A DNA stretch of 16,087 nt, taken from the NCBI GenBank assembly GCA_964406375.1, contig CAYORM010000068.1, forward strand, positions 1 through 16,087, given 5' to 3'. Positions 6,778 to 15,034 of this stretch are shown in pieces. Origin of the DNA: CAYORM01 sp964406375. Lineage in GTDB: Bacteria; Pseudomonadota; Alphaproteobacteria; DSM-16000; Inquilinaceae. Positions within the stretch are counted from its first letter, which is position 1, and each line of letters opens with the position of its first letter. The translations under genes and the position numbers were made by a program. The notes under the pieces were generated by a model, which made no database searches, was not told the origin of the DNA, and was given only the letters and a program-made list of their open reading frames with translations.

Positions 6778-7719
6778 ATGACGGGCCGAAGCCCATTCCC
6801 GCACCGGCACATCCTCGGCATCCGCGACATGGCGGCGGCCGATATCGAGGCCGTCCTCGACCTCGCCGACCGTTACGTCGCGACCAACCGCAGCCCGGCG
6901 AAAAAGCACGACGTGCTGCGCGGCCGCACCGTCATCAACCTGTTCTTCGAGAATTCGACGCGCACCCGCACCAGCTTCGAGCTGGCCGCCAAGCGGCTCG
7001 GCGCCGACATCGTCAACATGTCGGTCGGGACGAGTTCGATCAAGAAAGGGGAGACGCTGATCGATACCGCGCTCACGCTCAACGCGATGGGGCCGGACGC
7101 GATGGTGGTGCGGCATCCCGATGCCGGCGCGGTCCATCTCCTGGCGCAGAAGGTCGATGGCGCGGTGCTGAACGCGGGGGACGGCGCCCACGAACATCCG
7201 ACCCAGGCGCTGCTCGACGCGCTGACGATCCGCCGCCGGCGCGGCCGGCTCGGCGGGCTCATCGTCGCAATCTGCGGCGACATCCTGCACAGCCGTGTCG
7301 CGCGGTCGAACATCTACCTGCTGACCACCATGGGCGCCCGGGTGCGGGTGGTCGCGCCGCCCACCCTGCTGCCGGCCGAGATCGGGCGCCTCGGTGTTGA
7401 GTGCTTCCACGACATGCGCCGTGGGCTGGCCGATGCCGACATCGTGATGATGCTGCGCCTGCAGCTGGAGCGGATGCAGGGCAGCTTCGTGCCCTCCACC
7501 CGCGAATACTTCCATTTCTACGGGCTGGATCGGGAGAAGCTGGCGGCCGCCAAGCCGGATGCGCTGGTCATGCATCCGGGGCCGATGAACCGGGGCGTCG
7601 AGATCGACAGCCTGATCGCCGACGACATCCAGCGCAGCGCGATCCTCGACCAGGTTGAGCTCGGGGTAGCGGTGCGGATGGCCTGCCTGGAGCTGCTGAT
7701 CGCCGGGGTGCCGGCATGA
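6778..7719 (+). CDS. pyrB: Aspartate carbamoyltransferase catalytic subunit
   Basis: PyrB joins carbamoyl phosphate and aspartate to give carbamoyl aspartate, the committed step of pyrimidine synthesis, in the cytoplasm. Starting at ATG 6778 it has 313 residues, the usual length. The phosphate-binding FENSTRTRTSFE (57-68), the SSIKKGETL loop (86-94), HPTQALLD (140-147), the GD..HSRVARSN region (167-178) and HPGPMNRGVEI (266-276) are all intact. A GTG at 6718 would add a 20-residue proline-rich head without clear family similarity. Neither start has a strong ribosome site; I prefer 6778 because the protein then begins a few residues before the conserved PHRHILGI. The stop overlaps the start of the dihydroorotase-like gene by four bases, so the two are translated together and probably form one enzyme complex. 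Confidence 0.95.
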   Translation: MTGRSPFPHRHILGIRDMAAADIEAVLDLADRYVATNRSPAKKHDVLRGRTVINLFFENSTRTRTSFELAAKRLGADIVNMSVGTSSIKKGETLIDTALTLNAMGPDAMVVRHPDAGAVHLLAQKVDGAVLNAGDGAHEHPTQALLDALTIRRRRGRLGGLIVAICGDILHSRVARSNIYLLTTMGARVRVVAPPTLLPAEIGRLGVECFHDMRRGLADADIVMMLRLQLERMQGSFVPSTREYFHFYGLDREKLAAAKPDALVMHPGPMNRGVEIDSLIADDIQRSAILDQVELGVAVRMACLELLIAGVPA

Positions 7720-9008
7720 CGCGCCGCATCGCCTTCCTCAATGCCCGCCTCATCGACCCGCGTTCGCGGCTCGACGCGCCCGGCGCCCTGCTGGTGGAAG
7801 CCGGCCGGATCGCCGATCTCGGGCCGCGCCTGTTCGCCGACGGGCTGCCGGCGGATGCCGAGACCGTCGATTGCCGCGGCGCGGTGCTCGCACCCGGCCT
7901 CGTCGATCTGCGCGCCCGCATCGGCGAGCCGGGTGAGGCGCACAAGGAGACCATCGTGACCGCCGGCGCGGCCGCCGCCGCTGGCGGGGTCACCGCCCTC
8001 TCCTGCCCGCCGGACGGTGATCCGCCGATCGACGACGCGGCCGGCATCCGCGCGATCGCCCGTCGGGCCCGCGAGGCCGCAGGGGTCAAGGTCTTCCCGC
8101 AGGCCTGCATTACCCGCGGGGCGGCGGGCCGCGACCTCGCCGAGCTCGGCCTGCTGGCCGAAGCCGGAGCGATCGCCTTCTCCGACGGGCGGCGTGCCGT
8201 CGCCGATGCGCGCGTCATGCAGCGCGCCCTCGCCTATGGTCGGGCCTTCGACCTGCTGCTGATGCAGCATCCGGAGGAGCCGAGCCTTGCCGCCGGGGGG
8301 GTGATGAATGCGGGGGAACTCGCCACGCGGCTCGGCCTGCCCGGCATCCCGGCCCATGCCGAGGTGATCATGATCGAGCGCGACCTGCGCCTCGTCGAGG
8401 CGACGGGCGCCCGCTATCATGTCACCAACGTCACGACCGAGGCGGCGATCGAAGTGATCGCCGCCGCCAAACGGCGCGGCCTGCCGGTCACCTGCGACAC
8501 CGCCCCCCATTACTTCGCGCTCAGCGAGGTCGATATCGGCGCCTGGCGTACCTTCGCCAAAACCTCGCCGCCGCTGCGGGGCGACGCAGACCGCAGAGCG
8601 GTCGCGGCCGCGGTGGCAGACGGCACGATCGATGCGGTGGCGAGCGATCACGATCCGCAGGATGTCGACGCCAAGCGCGTACCCTTCCTGCAGGCCGCAC
8701 CGGGGATCGCCGGGCTCGAGACCCTGCTGCCGCTGGCGCTCGGCCTCGTCCATGGCGGGCAGATGACGCTGCCCGCCCTCCTCGCCGCATTGTCGGCCCG
8801 GCCGGCCGAGATCCTGCGGCTGCCACTCGGCGGCCTCGCCCGGGGCGCGCCGGCCGATCTCGTGCTCTTCGACCCGGACCGTCCGGGCCGGATCGACACC
8901 GAACGGTTCCGCGGCAAGTCGCGCAACAGCCCCTATGACGGGCGGCCGGTCCAGGGCGCGGTCATCGGCACCTGGGTCGACGGGCGCCGGCTCTTCACCG
9001 AAGACTGA
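7716..9008 (+). CDS. Dihydroorotase-like protein, probably non-catalytic (PyrC'-type)
   Basis: The 430-residue amidohydrolase-fold protein aligns along its whole length with class I dihydroorotases: an N-terminal beta segment, then the barrel from about 58 (APGLVDL) and a closing beta segment (GAPADLVLFDPD, 377-388). The HxH metal motif expected after PGL.D is replaced by R66-A-R68. The normal TDHAPH reads SDHDPQ (310-315). H185, H235 and D311 of the remaining metal and catalytic set are kept. In Pseudomonas-type pyrimidine clusters a similar protein without metal ligands (PyrC') is inactive and serves as a structural partner of aspartate carbamoyltransferase. The four-base overlap with pyrB supports that role here. 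An active pyrC would then be needed elsewhere in the genome. Existing databases may simply label it pyrC. Confidence 0.88.
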   Translation: MTRRIAFLNARLIDPRSRLDAPGALLVEAGRIADLGPRLFADGLPADAETVDCRGAVLAPGLVDLRARIGEPGEAHKETIVTAGAAAAAGGVTALSCPPDGDPPIDDAAGIRAIARRAREAAGVKVFPQACITRGAAGRDLAELGLLAEAGAIAFSDGRRAVADARVMQRALAYGRAFDLLLMQHPEEPSLAAGGVMNAGELATRLGLPGIPAHAEVIMIERDLRLVEATGARYHVTNVTTEAAIEVIAAAKRRGLPVTCDTAPHYFALSEVDIGAWRTFAKTSPPLRGDADRRAVAAAVADGTIDAVASDHDPQDVDAKRVPFLQAAPGIAGLETLLPLALGLVHGGQMTLPALLAALSARPAEILRLPLGGLARGAPADLVLFDPDRPGRIDTERFRGKSRNSPYDGRPVQGAVIGTWVDGRRLFTED

Positions 9009-9024
9009 CGGGCTGAGGGCCGGC

Positions 9025-9555
9025 TCAGTCGTCGATGTCGCGCGGCGTCAGGAACGCGTCCAGGCGGCCGCCCTTGGTGACGTCCCAGCCCTGGTCGGGC
9101 AGCGAGAACAGGGCCGCCGCGCCGGTCGGGAACCGTTCGGCGAGCCGTGCACGGGTCTCGGCCGCACCGCTCTGCGCGAGGCCGAGAGATGCCTCGTGCA
9201 TGTCGGGGTTGTGGCCCACCAGCATCAGCCGCTGCACCGCCGGCGCCACCGCCGCGACGCGGGCGACCAGCTCCTCACCGCCGCACAGATAGAGGCCCGG
9301 CTCGTAGAGGATCGACGGCAGCACCGGCCAGCCGCCGCGCGTCACCGCGGCGGCCAGGACCAGCGCCAGGGTCTGGCGGGCCCGCACCGCCGTCGAGCAC
9401 AGCACCAGTTCCGGCGGTGGCAGACGCTCGGCCAGCATCGCGCCGATCAGCGGCGCTGCCCGCCGCCCGCGGGGTGCAAGCGGGCGGTCATGGTCCGGCA
9501 GCCCCTCGTCCGACCAGTCCGATTTGGCGTGCCGCATGAGAATCAGGCTGCGCAT
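9025..9555 (-). CDS. SixA-type phosphohistidine phosphatase (histidine phosphatase superfamily)
   Basis: The 176-residue cytoplasmic protein is close to the SixA length. The catalytic RHAK motif is at 8-11 (nucleophile H9), the phosphate-binding arginines are in STAVRARQT (54-62), and the second histidine is H115 in VGHNP. SixA removes phosphate from phosphohistidine in phosphorelay or phosphotransfer proteins. No such target is nearby, so the partner is unknown. The start at 9555 was chosen because MRSLILMRHAKSDW is the typical family N terminus. The frame is open far upstream, but that part is antisense to the HerA-like gene. No clear ribosome site precedes it. It converges on the dihydroorotase-like gene with only 16 bases between and is divergent from the HerA-like gene. 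Confidence 0.88.
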   Translation of the reverse strand: MRSLILMRHAKSDWSDEGLPDHDRPLAPRGRRAAPLIGAMLAERLPPPELVLCSTAVRARQTLALVLAAAVTRGGWPVLPSILYEPGLYLCGGEELVARVAAVAPAVQRLMLVGHNPDMHEASLGLAQSGAAETRARLAERFPTGAAALFSLPDQGWDVTKGGRLDAFLTPRDIDD

Positions 9556-9569
9556 GTCGGCAAGGTAGC

Positions 9570-9589
9570 GCGCCGGCCGGCGCTTGACA
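9570..9589 (+). promoter_or_regulatory. 14-base GC palindrome abutting a consensus -35 hexamer
   Basis: GCGCCGGCCGGCGC (9570-9583) is a perfect palindrome and is directly followed by TTGACA (9584-9589), an exact -35 consensus pointing toward the HerA-like gene. No good -10 lies 16-18 bases further (AAGCCT at 17). This is a plausible but weak promoter or operator in the 88-base divergent gap. GC palindromes arise easily by chance at this base composition. Confidence 0.3.
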
Positions 9590-9643
9590 GCCGGGCACAG
9601 CGCCGGAAGCCTGCGGCCGGACCCCGGTGACAAAGGCGACACG

Positions 9644-11158
9644 ATGATGGCGGATGCGGTTCTCCTGGCGCAGGGCGAAAGAGAGCACCGGTTGCATCTC
9701 GCGCTCGCCAACCGGCACGGGCTGATCACCGGCGCCACCGGCACCGGCAAGACCGTCACGCTGAAGGTGCTGGCGGAGGCATTCTCGGCAGCTGGCGTGC
9801 CGGTCTTCGTCGCCGATGTGAAGGGCGATCTCGCCGGCCTGTCGCGCCCCGGCGAGCCGAAGGCGGTGATCGTCGAGCGGGCACAGTCGATGGGGCTGGG
9901 CGCCCTGCCCTTCGCCGGCATGCCGGCCATCTTCTGGGACCTTCTCGGCCGGTCCGGCCATCCGGTCCGCACCACCATCGCCGAGATGGGGCCGCTCCTG
10001 CTGGCACGGCTGCTCGACCTTAACCCCACGCAGGAGGGCGTGTTGTCGGTCGCCTTCCGGGTCGCGGATGACGAGGGGTTGCTGCTCCTCGATCTCAAGG
10101 ATCTCCGCGCGATGCTGGCGTATCTGGCGGAGAATGCCCGCACCTATCGCGCCCGCTACGGCAATATCTCGCCGGCCTCGGTCGGGGCGATCCAGCGGGC
10201 GATCCTGGCACTCGAGGATCAGGGCGGCGACGCGTTCTTCGGCGAACCGGCGCTCGAGATCGCCGATCTGATGCGCATCGCACCGGACGGGCGCGGCGTC
10301 GTCAGCATCCTCGCCGCCGACACCCTCATCCAGCGGCCACGCCTTTACGCCACCTTCCTCCTGTGGCTGCTCGCCGAACTGTTCGAGACGCTGCCCGAGA
10401 TCGGCGATCCGGAGAAGCCGCGCCTCGTCTTCTTCTTCGACGAGGCCCATCTACTGTTCGACGACGCGCCGGCGGCCCTTCGGGAGAAGGTCGAGCAGGT
10501 CGTGCGGCTCATCCGCTCCAAGGGCGTCGGCGTCTACTTCGTCACCCAGAACCCGGTCGACATCCCCGACAGCGTGCTCGGCCAGCTCGGCAACCGGGTC
10601 CAGCACGCGCTGCGCGCCTTCACCGCGCGCGACCAGAAGGCGCTGCGCCAGGCCGCCGAGACCTTCCGCAACGATGGCGGGCTCGACATCGCACGGGTGG
10701 TGCAGGAACTCGCGGTGGGCGAAGCGCTGGTCTCGCTGCTCGAGCCGGGCGGCGTGCCGGGTGTGGTCGAACGGGCGCGCATCCGCCCGCCCATCTCAAG
10801 GCTCGGCCCCGTCTCCGAGGCTGAGCGCACCGAGACGATTGCGGCGAGCGGCCTCGCCGCCAAATATGCAAATCCGGTCGACCGTCATTCGGCACATGAG
10901 ATGCTCGCCGCCCGCGTGGAGGCGCGCGAGGCGGAGGCCGAGCGCACGGCTAGCGGGAGCAGTCCCGCCGCGCGCCGCGGGCGCCGTGACGGCATGGGCG
11001 AGCGCGTCTTCAAATCCGTCGTGCGCAGCGCCGGCAGCTCGATCGGTACGCGCGTCGGCGGCGAGGTGGCGCGGTCCGTCGGCGTGGGGCGCAGCTTTGG
11101 CGGCACGATCGGGCGGGCGATCATGCGCGGCATCCTCGGCTCGCTGCTCGGCCGATAG
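9644..11158 (+). CDS. HerA-like ATPase, DUF853/YjgR family
   Basis: The 504-residue P-loop ATPase has Walker A GATGTGKTVT (30-39), the VADVKGDLAGL stretch (56-66) and Walker B LVFFFDEAHLLF (261-272), followed by the VTQNP sensor (300-304). It belongs to the HerA/FtsK-related group of single proteins known as DUF853 or YjgR. Its cellular role is not established, although helicase or DNA-translocase activity is assumed from the fold. Residues about 420-450 are charged and probably disordered. The last 50 are glycine-rich with small hydrophobic repeats and likely form an amphipathic tail. The ATG at 9644 has AAAGG about 10 bases upstream; a TTG at 9584 is also in frame but coincides with the -35-like TTGACA. 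No NurA or defence partner lies nearby, so nothing suggests an antiphage or plasmid role. Confidence 0.88.
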   Translation: MMADAVLLAQGEREHRLHLALANRHGLITGATGTGKTVTLKVLAEAFSAAGVPVFVADVKGDLAGLSRPGEPKAVIVERAQSMGLGALPFAGMPAIFWDLLGRSGHPVRTTIAEMGPLLLARLLDLNPTQEGVLSVAFRVADDEGLLLLDLKDLRAMLAYLAENARTYRARYGNISPASVGAIQRAILALEDQGGDAFFGEPALEIADLMRIAPDGRGVVSILAADTLIQRPRLYATFLLWLLAELFETLPEIGDPEKPRLVFFFDEAHLLFDDAPAALREKVEQVVRLIRSKGVGVYFVTQNPVDIPDSVLGQLGNRVQHALRAFTARDQKALRQAAETFRNDGGLDIARVVQELAVGEALVSLLEPGGVPGVVERARIRPPISRLGPVSEAERTETIAASGLAAKYANPVDRHSAHEMLAARVEAREAEAERTASGSSPAARRGRRDGMGERVFKSVVRSAGSSIGTRVGGEVARSVGVGRSFGGTIGRAIMRGILGSLLGR

Positions 11159-11236
11159 CGTGCCGCCCGTCCGGACATGGGCAAGTGCCGGGCTTGCTGC
11201 TATCCTGCGCCGAGGAACCGGCGGCAAGCCTTTGAT

Positions 11237-11254
11237 GTGACATAATTATGACAG
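11237..11254 (-). promoter_or_regulatory. PHO-box-like site upstream of ppk
   Basis: Read on the minus strand this is CTGTCAT-AATT-ATGTCAC: two 7-base PhoB half-sites (seven and six matches to CTGTCAY) separated by four A/T bases, the standard PHO-box layout. It is an AT-rich island in very GC-rich DNA, 22 bases before the ppk start. The orientation is opposite to ppk, which is unusual. The plus strand of the same stretch also offers CATAAT (11241-11246), a possible -10 box, and a 10-base palindrome (11241-11250). Confidence 0.45.
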
Positions 11255-11276
11255 CCGGGCGCGGAACGGGGCGGCA

Positions 11277-13511
11277 ATGGACGAGGGCGATACGACGACA
11301 CGGCGCGGCGGCCAGACACGGGATCGCGGTGAGGCAGGCGGCCGGGCTGGACCCGACCCGGCCGCATCCACCCCTCCTGCGGCCGAAGCCGCGGCACCCG
11401 ATCCGCGCCGTTCGCCCGACCGCTTCATCAATCGCGAGCTGTCCTGGCTGGCATTTAACCAGCGTGTCCTCGACGAGGCGCTGAACCCGCGCCATCCGCT
11501 GCTCGAGCGGCTGCGCTTCCTGTCGATCTCGGCCAGCAATCTCGACGAGTTCTACATGGTGCGCGTCGCCGGGCTGAAGGCCCAGGTCACGCTCGGTGTG
11601 TCGCAGCGCAGCCAGGAGGGGCTGAGTCCGTCGCAGCAGCTGGCCGCGATCGGCGAGCGGGTACGGGCGCTGATGAACGACCAGCAGGCCTGCTGGATGG
11701 CGTTGCGCGCCGAACTGCGTGAGGCCGGTATCGCCGTACTCGACCGCGATGAGCTGACCGAAGAGGAGCGCAGCTGGCTCGAACAGCGCTTCCTGTCGGA
11801 CATGTTCCCGGTCCTGACGCCGCTCGCAGTCGACCCGGCGCATCCCTTCCCCTTCATCCCCAATCTCGGGCTGTGCATCTCGCTGGTGCTCGAGAATTCG
11901 GAGGAGAGCTCGCGGCTCAACGCGCTCGTGCCGCTGCCGCCGCAGCTCGAACGCTTCATCCGCCTGCCCGGCCCGCAGATCCGCTTCGTCCTGATCGAGG
12001 ACGTCATCCACCTCTTCCTCGGCCGCCTGTTCCCCGGCTTCCAGCCGGTCGCCTCGGGCGTGTTCCGCGTGCTGCGCGACAGCGAGATGGAGATCGACGA
12101 GGAGGCGGAGGATCTGGTCAAGACCTTCGAGAGCGCGCTGAAGCGGCGGCGGCGGGGCGATGTCATCCGCCTCGGCGTCTCCGGCGGCACGCCCGAGACC
12201 TTGCGCGCCTTCGTCGCCGACGAACTCCAGGTGCGCGAGGCCGACCTCTTCGCGCTGGAAGGGTTGATCGGCCTCGCCGACACCAAGCAGATCATCGTCG
12301 ACGAACGGCCCGACCTTCTCTTCCCGCCCTACAACACCCGCTTCCCGGAGCGCATCCGCGATTATGGCGGCGACTGCTTCGCGGCGATCCGGGCGAAGGA
12401 CATCATCGTCCATCACCCCTATGAGAGCTTCGACGTCGTGGTGCAGTTCCTGCGCCAGGCGGCACGCGACCCCGATGTCGTCGCGATCAAGCAGACGCTC
12501 TATCGCACCTCGAAGAACTCACCCATCGTCCAGGCGCTGGTCGAGGCGGCGGAGGCCGGCAAATCGGTCACCGCGATGGTCGAGCTGAAGGCCCGGTTCG
12601 ACGAGGAGGCGAACATCCGCTGGGCGCGCGATCTGGAACGGGCCGGTGCGCAGGTCGTCTACGGCTTCATCCATCTGAAGACGCATGCCAAGGTCTCGAT
12701 GGTCGTGCGGCGCGAACAGTCGGGGCTGCGCACCTACTGCCATTTCGGCACCGGGAACTACCACCCGATCACCGCGCGGATCTACACCGACCTCAGCTTC
12801 TTCACCAGCGACCCGCAGCTCGGTCAGGACGCCGCCGCCCTGTTCAACTACATGACCGGCTATGCGCGGCCGACCGGGATGCGCAAGCTGGCGATCGCAC
12901 CTGTTTCGCTGCGCGAGCGGATCACCGCCCTCATTCGGCAGGAGATCTCCAACGCCCGAGAGGGGCGGCCCGCCCAGATCTGGGCCAAGATGAACGCGCT
13001 CGTCGATCCCGAGATCATCGATCTGCTCTACGAGGCGAGCGACGCCGGGGTCGAGATCGACCTCGTGATCCGCGGCGTCTGCTGCCTGCGGCCCGGCGTG
13101 CCCGGCCTGTCCGAGATGATCCGCGTCCATTCCATCGTCGGCCGGTTCCTAGAGCATGCGCGGCTCCTGTGCTTCGGCAACGGCCACCGCCTGCCTTCGC
13201 CCCATGCCAAGGTCTTCCTGTCCTCGGCCGACTGGATGCCGCGCAATCTCGACTGGCGGATCGAGACGCTGGTGCCGCTGGAGAACCCGACGGTCCACCA
13301 GCAGGTTCTCGACCGGATCATGGTCGCCAATCTGCGTGACGAGACCAACACCTGGATGCTGGACAGCGACGGCGTCTATCATCGCGTCGACGCACCGAAG
13401 GATGCGTTCAGCGCGCATGAGTACTTCATGACCAATCCCAGCCTGTCCGGGCGCGGCAGCGCCCTCAAGGAGGCCAAGCGCCCACGCCGCATCGTGAAGC
13501 GCGTGGAGTGA
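11277..13511 (+). CDS. ppk: Polyphosphate kinase 1
   Basis: PPK1 reversibly transfers the gamma phosphate of ATP to a growing polyphosphate chain. The 744 residues start with a 47-residue Ala/Pro/Gly-rich extension, probably disordered. Then comes the N-terminal domain (FINRELSWLAFNQRVLDEA, 50-68; SASNLDEFYMVRVAGL, 85-100), the head domain, and two phospholipase-D-like domains. The autophosphorylated histidine is H470 in HLKTHAK and the second conserved histidine is H643 in SPHAK. YRTSKNSPIV and YCHFGTGNYHP are also intact. The start ATG at 11277 has GGGGCGG upstream. The stop overlaps the ppx start by one base, so synthesis and breakdown enzymes are made together. The PHO-box-like site upstream suggests induction in phosphate starvation, as known for ppk in other proteobacteria. 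Confidence 0.96.
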   Translation: MDEGDTTTRRGGQTRDRGEAGGRAGPDPAASTPPAAEAAAPDPRRSPDRFINRELSWLAFNQRVLDEALNPRHPLLERLRFLSISASNLDEFYMVRVAGLKAQVTLGVSQRSQEGLSPSQQLAAIGERVRALMNDQQACWMALRAELREAGIAVLDRDELTEEERSWLEQRFLSDMFPVLTPLAVDPAHPFPFIPNLGLCISLVLENSEESSRLNALVPLPPQLERFIRLPGPQIRFVLIEDVIHLFLGRLFPGFQPVASGVFRVLRDSEMEIDEEAEDLVKTFESALKRRRRGDVIRLGVSGGTPETLRAFVADELQVREADLFALEGLIGLADTKQIIVDERPDLLFPPYNTRFPERIRDYGGDCFAAIRAKDIIVHHPYESFDVVVQFLRQAARDPDVVAIKQTLYRTSKNSPIVQALVEAAEAGKSVTAMVELKARFDEEANIRWARDLERAGAQVVYGFIHLKTHAKVSMVVRREQSGLRTYCHFGTGNYHPITARIYTDLSFFTSDPQLGQDAAALFNYMTGYARPTGMRKLAIAPVSLRERITALIRQEISNAREGRPAQIWAKMNALVDPEIIDLLYEASDAGVEIDLVIRGVCCLRPGVPGLSEMIRVHSIVGRFLEHARLLCFGNGHRLPSPHAKVFLSSADWMPRNLDWRIETLVPLENPTVHQQVLDRIMVANLRDETNTWMLDSDGVYHRVDAPKDAFSAHEYFMTNPSLSGRGSALKEAKRPRRIVKRVE

Positions 13512-15016
13512 TGCAGCGCCCCTTGTTCAGGACCAGCCCCATTCAACCGGGGCGCCCGGGGCGCGTCGGCGTCATCGACATCGGGTCCAACTCGATCCGG
13601 CTCGTGGTCTATGACGGTGTCAGCCGGACCCTGGTCCCCGTCTTCAACGAGAAGGTGATGAGCGCCCTGGGCCGCGACCTCGCGGTCACCGGCCGCCTGT
13701 CGCCCGCCGGGATCGAGCTGGCGCTGCGCAATCTCGAGCGGTTCACCCGCATCCTCGAGGGCATGGGGGTCGACCGGGTCGACGCGCTGGCGACTTCCGC
13801 CGTGCGCGACGCCGCCGACGGCCGCGCCTTCGTCGACGAGATCGAGCGGCGCTGTGGCCTCACGGTCACGATCATCAGCGGCTTCGAGGAGGGACGGCTC
13901 TCGGCCCTCGGCGTGCTCGCCGGCATTCCTGGCGCGGACGGGGTGATGGGCGATCTCGGCGGCGGCTCGCTCGAGCTCGTCGGCATCGACGGGGGCGCGC
14001 TGTGCGAGCAGGACACGCTGCCGCTCGGCCCGCTGCGGCTGATGAGCGGCAAGGATCTGGGCGAGGGGGCGCGCGACACCGTCGAGAAAGCGCTGCGGCG
14101 CCAGGACTGGCTGTCGCGCTATGCCGGGCGCCGCTTTTATGCCGTGGGCGGTGCCTGGCGGGCGCTCGCCAAGCTGCACATGGAGCGCAGCGGCCATCCG
14201 CTGCACATCATTCACCACTACACCGTGCCGGCGAAGGCGCTGCTCGATCTCCTGGCGCTCCTCGCCAAGCAGGGCAAGTCCTCGCTGCAGGGGCTGGGCG
14301 GGGTCTCGAAGCGTCGGCTCGAGGTCCTGCCGGCGGCCGCGCTGGTTCTTGAGGGCGTGCTGCGCGCGCTGAAGCCGCGGGAGGTCGTCTTCTCGGCCTA
14401 CGGGCTGCGCGAGGGGCATCTGTTCGACCTGCTGCCACCGGAGGAGCAGGCGCAGGATCCGCTGCTTCATGCCGCGGCGCAGATCGCCCATCGCATGGAC
14501 CGCTTCGGCCATGCCGAGGCGGTGGCCGAATGGACGCGGCCGATCTTCGAGGCGGAGACGCCGGCACAGGCGAGGCTGCGCCAGGCGGCGAGCCTGATGT
14601 CGGACATCGGCTGGACCGAACATCCCGATTACCGCGCCGAGCACGCCTTCCTGCGGCTGCTGCGCATGCCGGTGGCCGGGCTCGACCATCGCGAGCGGAT
14701 CTTCCTGGCCCTGGCGGTCCACGCCCGCTATGGCGGCGACGCCTCGCCCGCGATGGCGGCGACGATCGAGCTGCTCGACGATGCCGACCGGGACCGCGCG
14801 ACGCTATTGGGAGCAACGCTGCGCCTCGCCCACACAGTGACAGGCGGCGCCTCGGCCCTGCTCGATCGCACGAGGCTGAGCCGCAGCGAGGGGGTCATCC
14901 GGCTCGAGCTGCCGCCGGACGAGGCGGCGCTGGCCGGCGACGTCGTCCAGCGCCGGCTCGACGCGGTCGCCAAGATCCTCGGCTGCACCGGCGAGATCGT
15001 GATCGGCGCGGATTGA
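13511..15016 (+). CDS. ppx: Exopolyphosphatase / pppGpp phosphatase family (Ppx/GppA)
   Basis: This family splits phosphate from polyphosphate ends or from pppGpp. The 501-residue protein has the ASKHA-type phosphate motif VIDIGSNSIRLV (21-32), ATSAVRDA (94-101), the catalytic glutamate region SGFEEGRL (123-130), the second phosphate loop GDLGGGSLEL (147-156) and a helical C-terminal domain of HD type (HRMDRFGH and following). ATG 13511 overlaps the ppk stop (TGATG), and a GTG at 13508 is also in frame. GGAG lies very close to both, so translation probably depends on ribosomes finishing ppk. The pairing with ppk favours exopolyphosphatase over guanosine pentaphosphatase, but the two cannot be separated by sequence alone. 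It ends 18 bases before the convergent rnd stop. Confidence 0.93.
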   Translation: MQRPLFRTSPIQPGRPGRVGVIDIGSNSIRLVVYDGVSRTLVPVFNEKVMSALGRDLAVTGRLSPAGIELALRNLERFTRILEGMGVDRVDALATSAVRDAADGRAFVDEIERRCGLTVTIISGFEEGRLSALGVLAGIPGADGVMGDLGGGSLELVGIDGGALCEQDTLPLGPLRLMSGKDLGEGARDTVEKALRRQDWLSRYAGRRFYAVGGAWRALAKLHMERSGHPLHIIHHYTVPAKALLDLLALLAKQGKSSLQGLGGVSKRRLEVLPAAALVLEGVLRALKPREVVFSAYGLREGHLFDLLPPEEQAQDPLLHAAAQIAHRMDRFGHAEAVAEWTRPIFEAETPAQARLRQAASLMSDIGWTEHPDYRAEHAFLRLLRMPVAGLDHRERIFLALAVHARYGGDASPAMAATIELLDDADRDRATLLGATLRLAHTVTGGASALLDRTRLSRSEGVIRLELPPDEAALAGDVVQRRLDAVAKILGCTGEIVIGAD

Positions 15017-15034
15017 CCGCAAGGGCGCGACGGG

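Noticed and set aside
7518..8753. Long antisense open frame over pyrB and the dihydroorotase-like gene, and similar ones at 11121-12416 and 13379-14722
   Set aside because: All are opposite genes with intact family motifs and have the compositional bias of GC-rich antisense frames, with no domains or ribosome sites.
9644..11158. HerA-like ATPase as part of a defence system or mobile element
   Set aside because: No nuclease partner (NurA, SIR2, DUF4297 or similar), integrase or repeat is nearby, and the sequence matches the widespread chromosomal DUF853/YjgR group.
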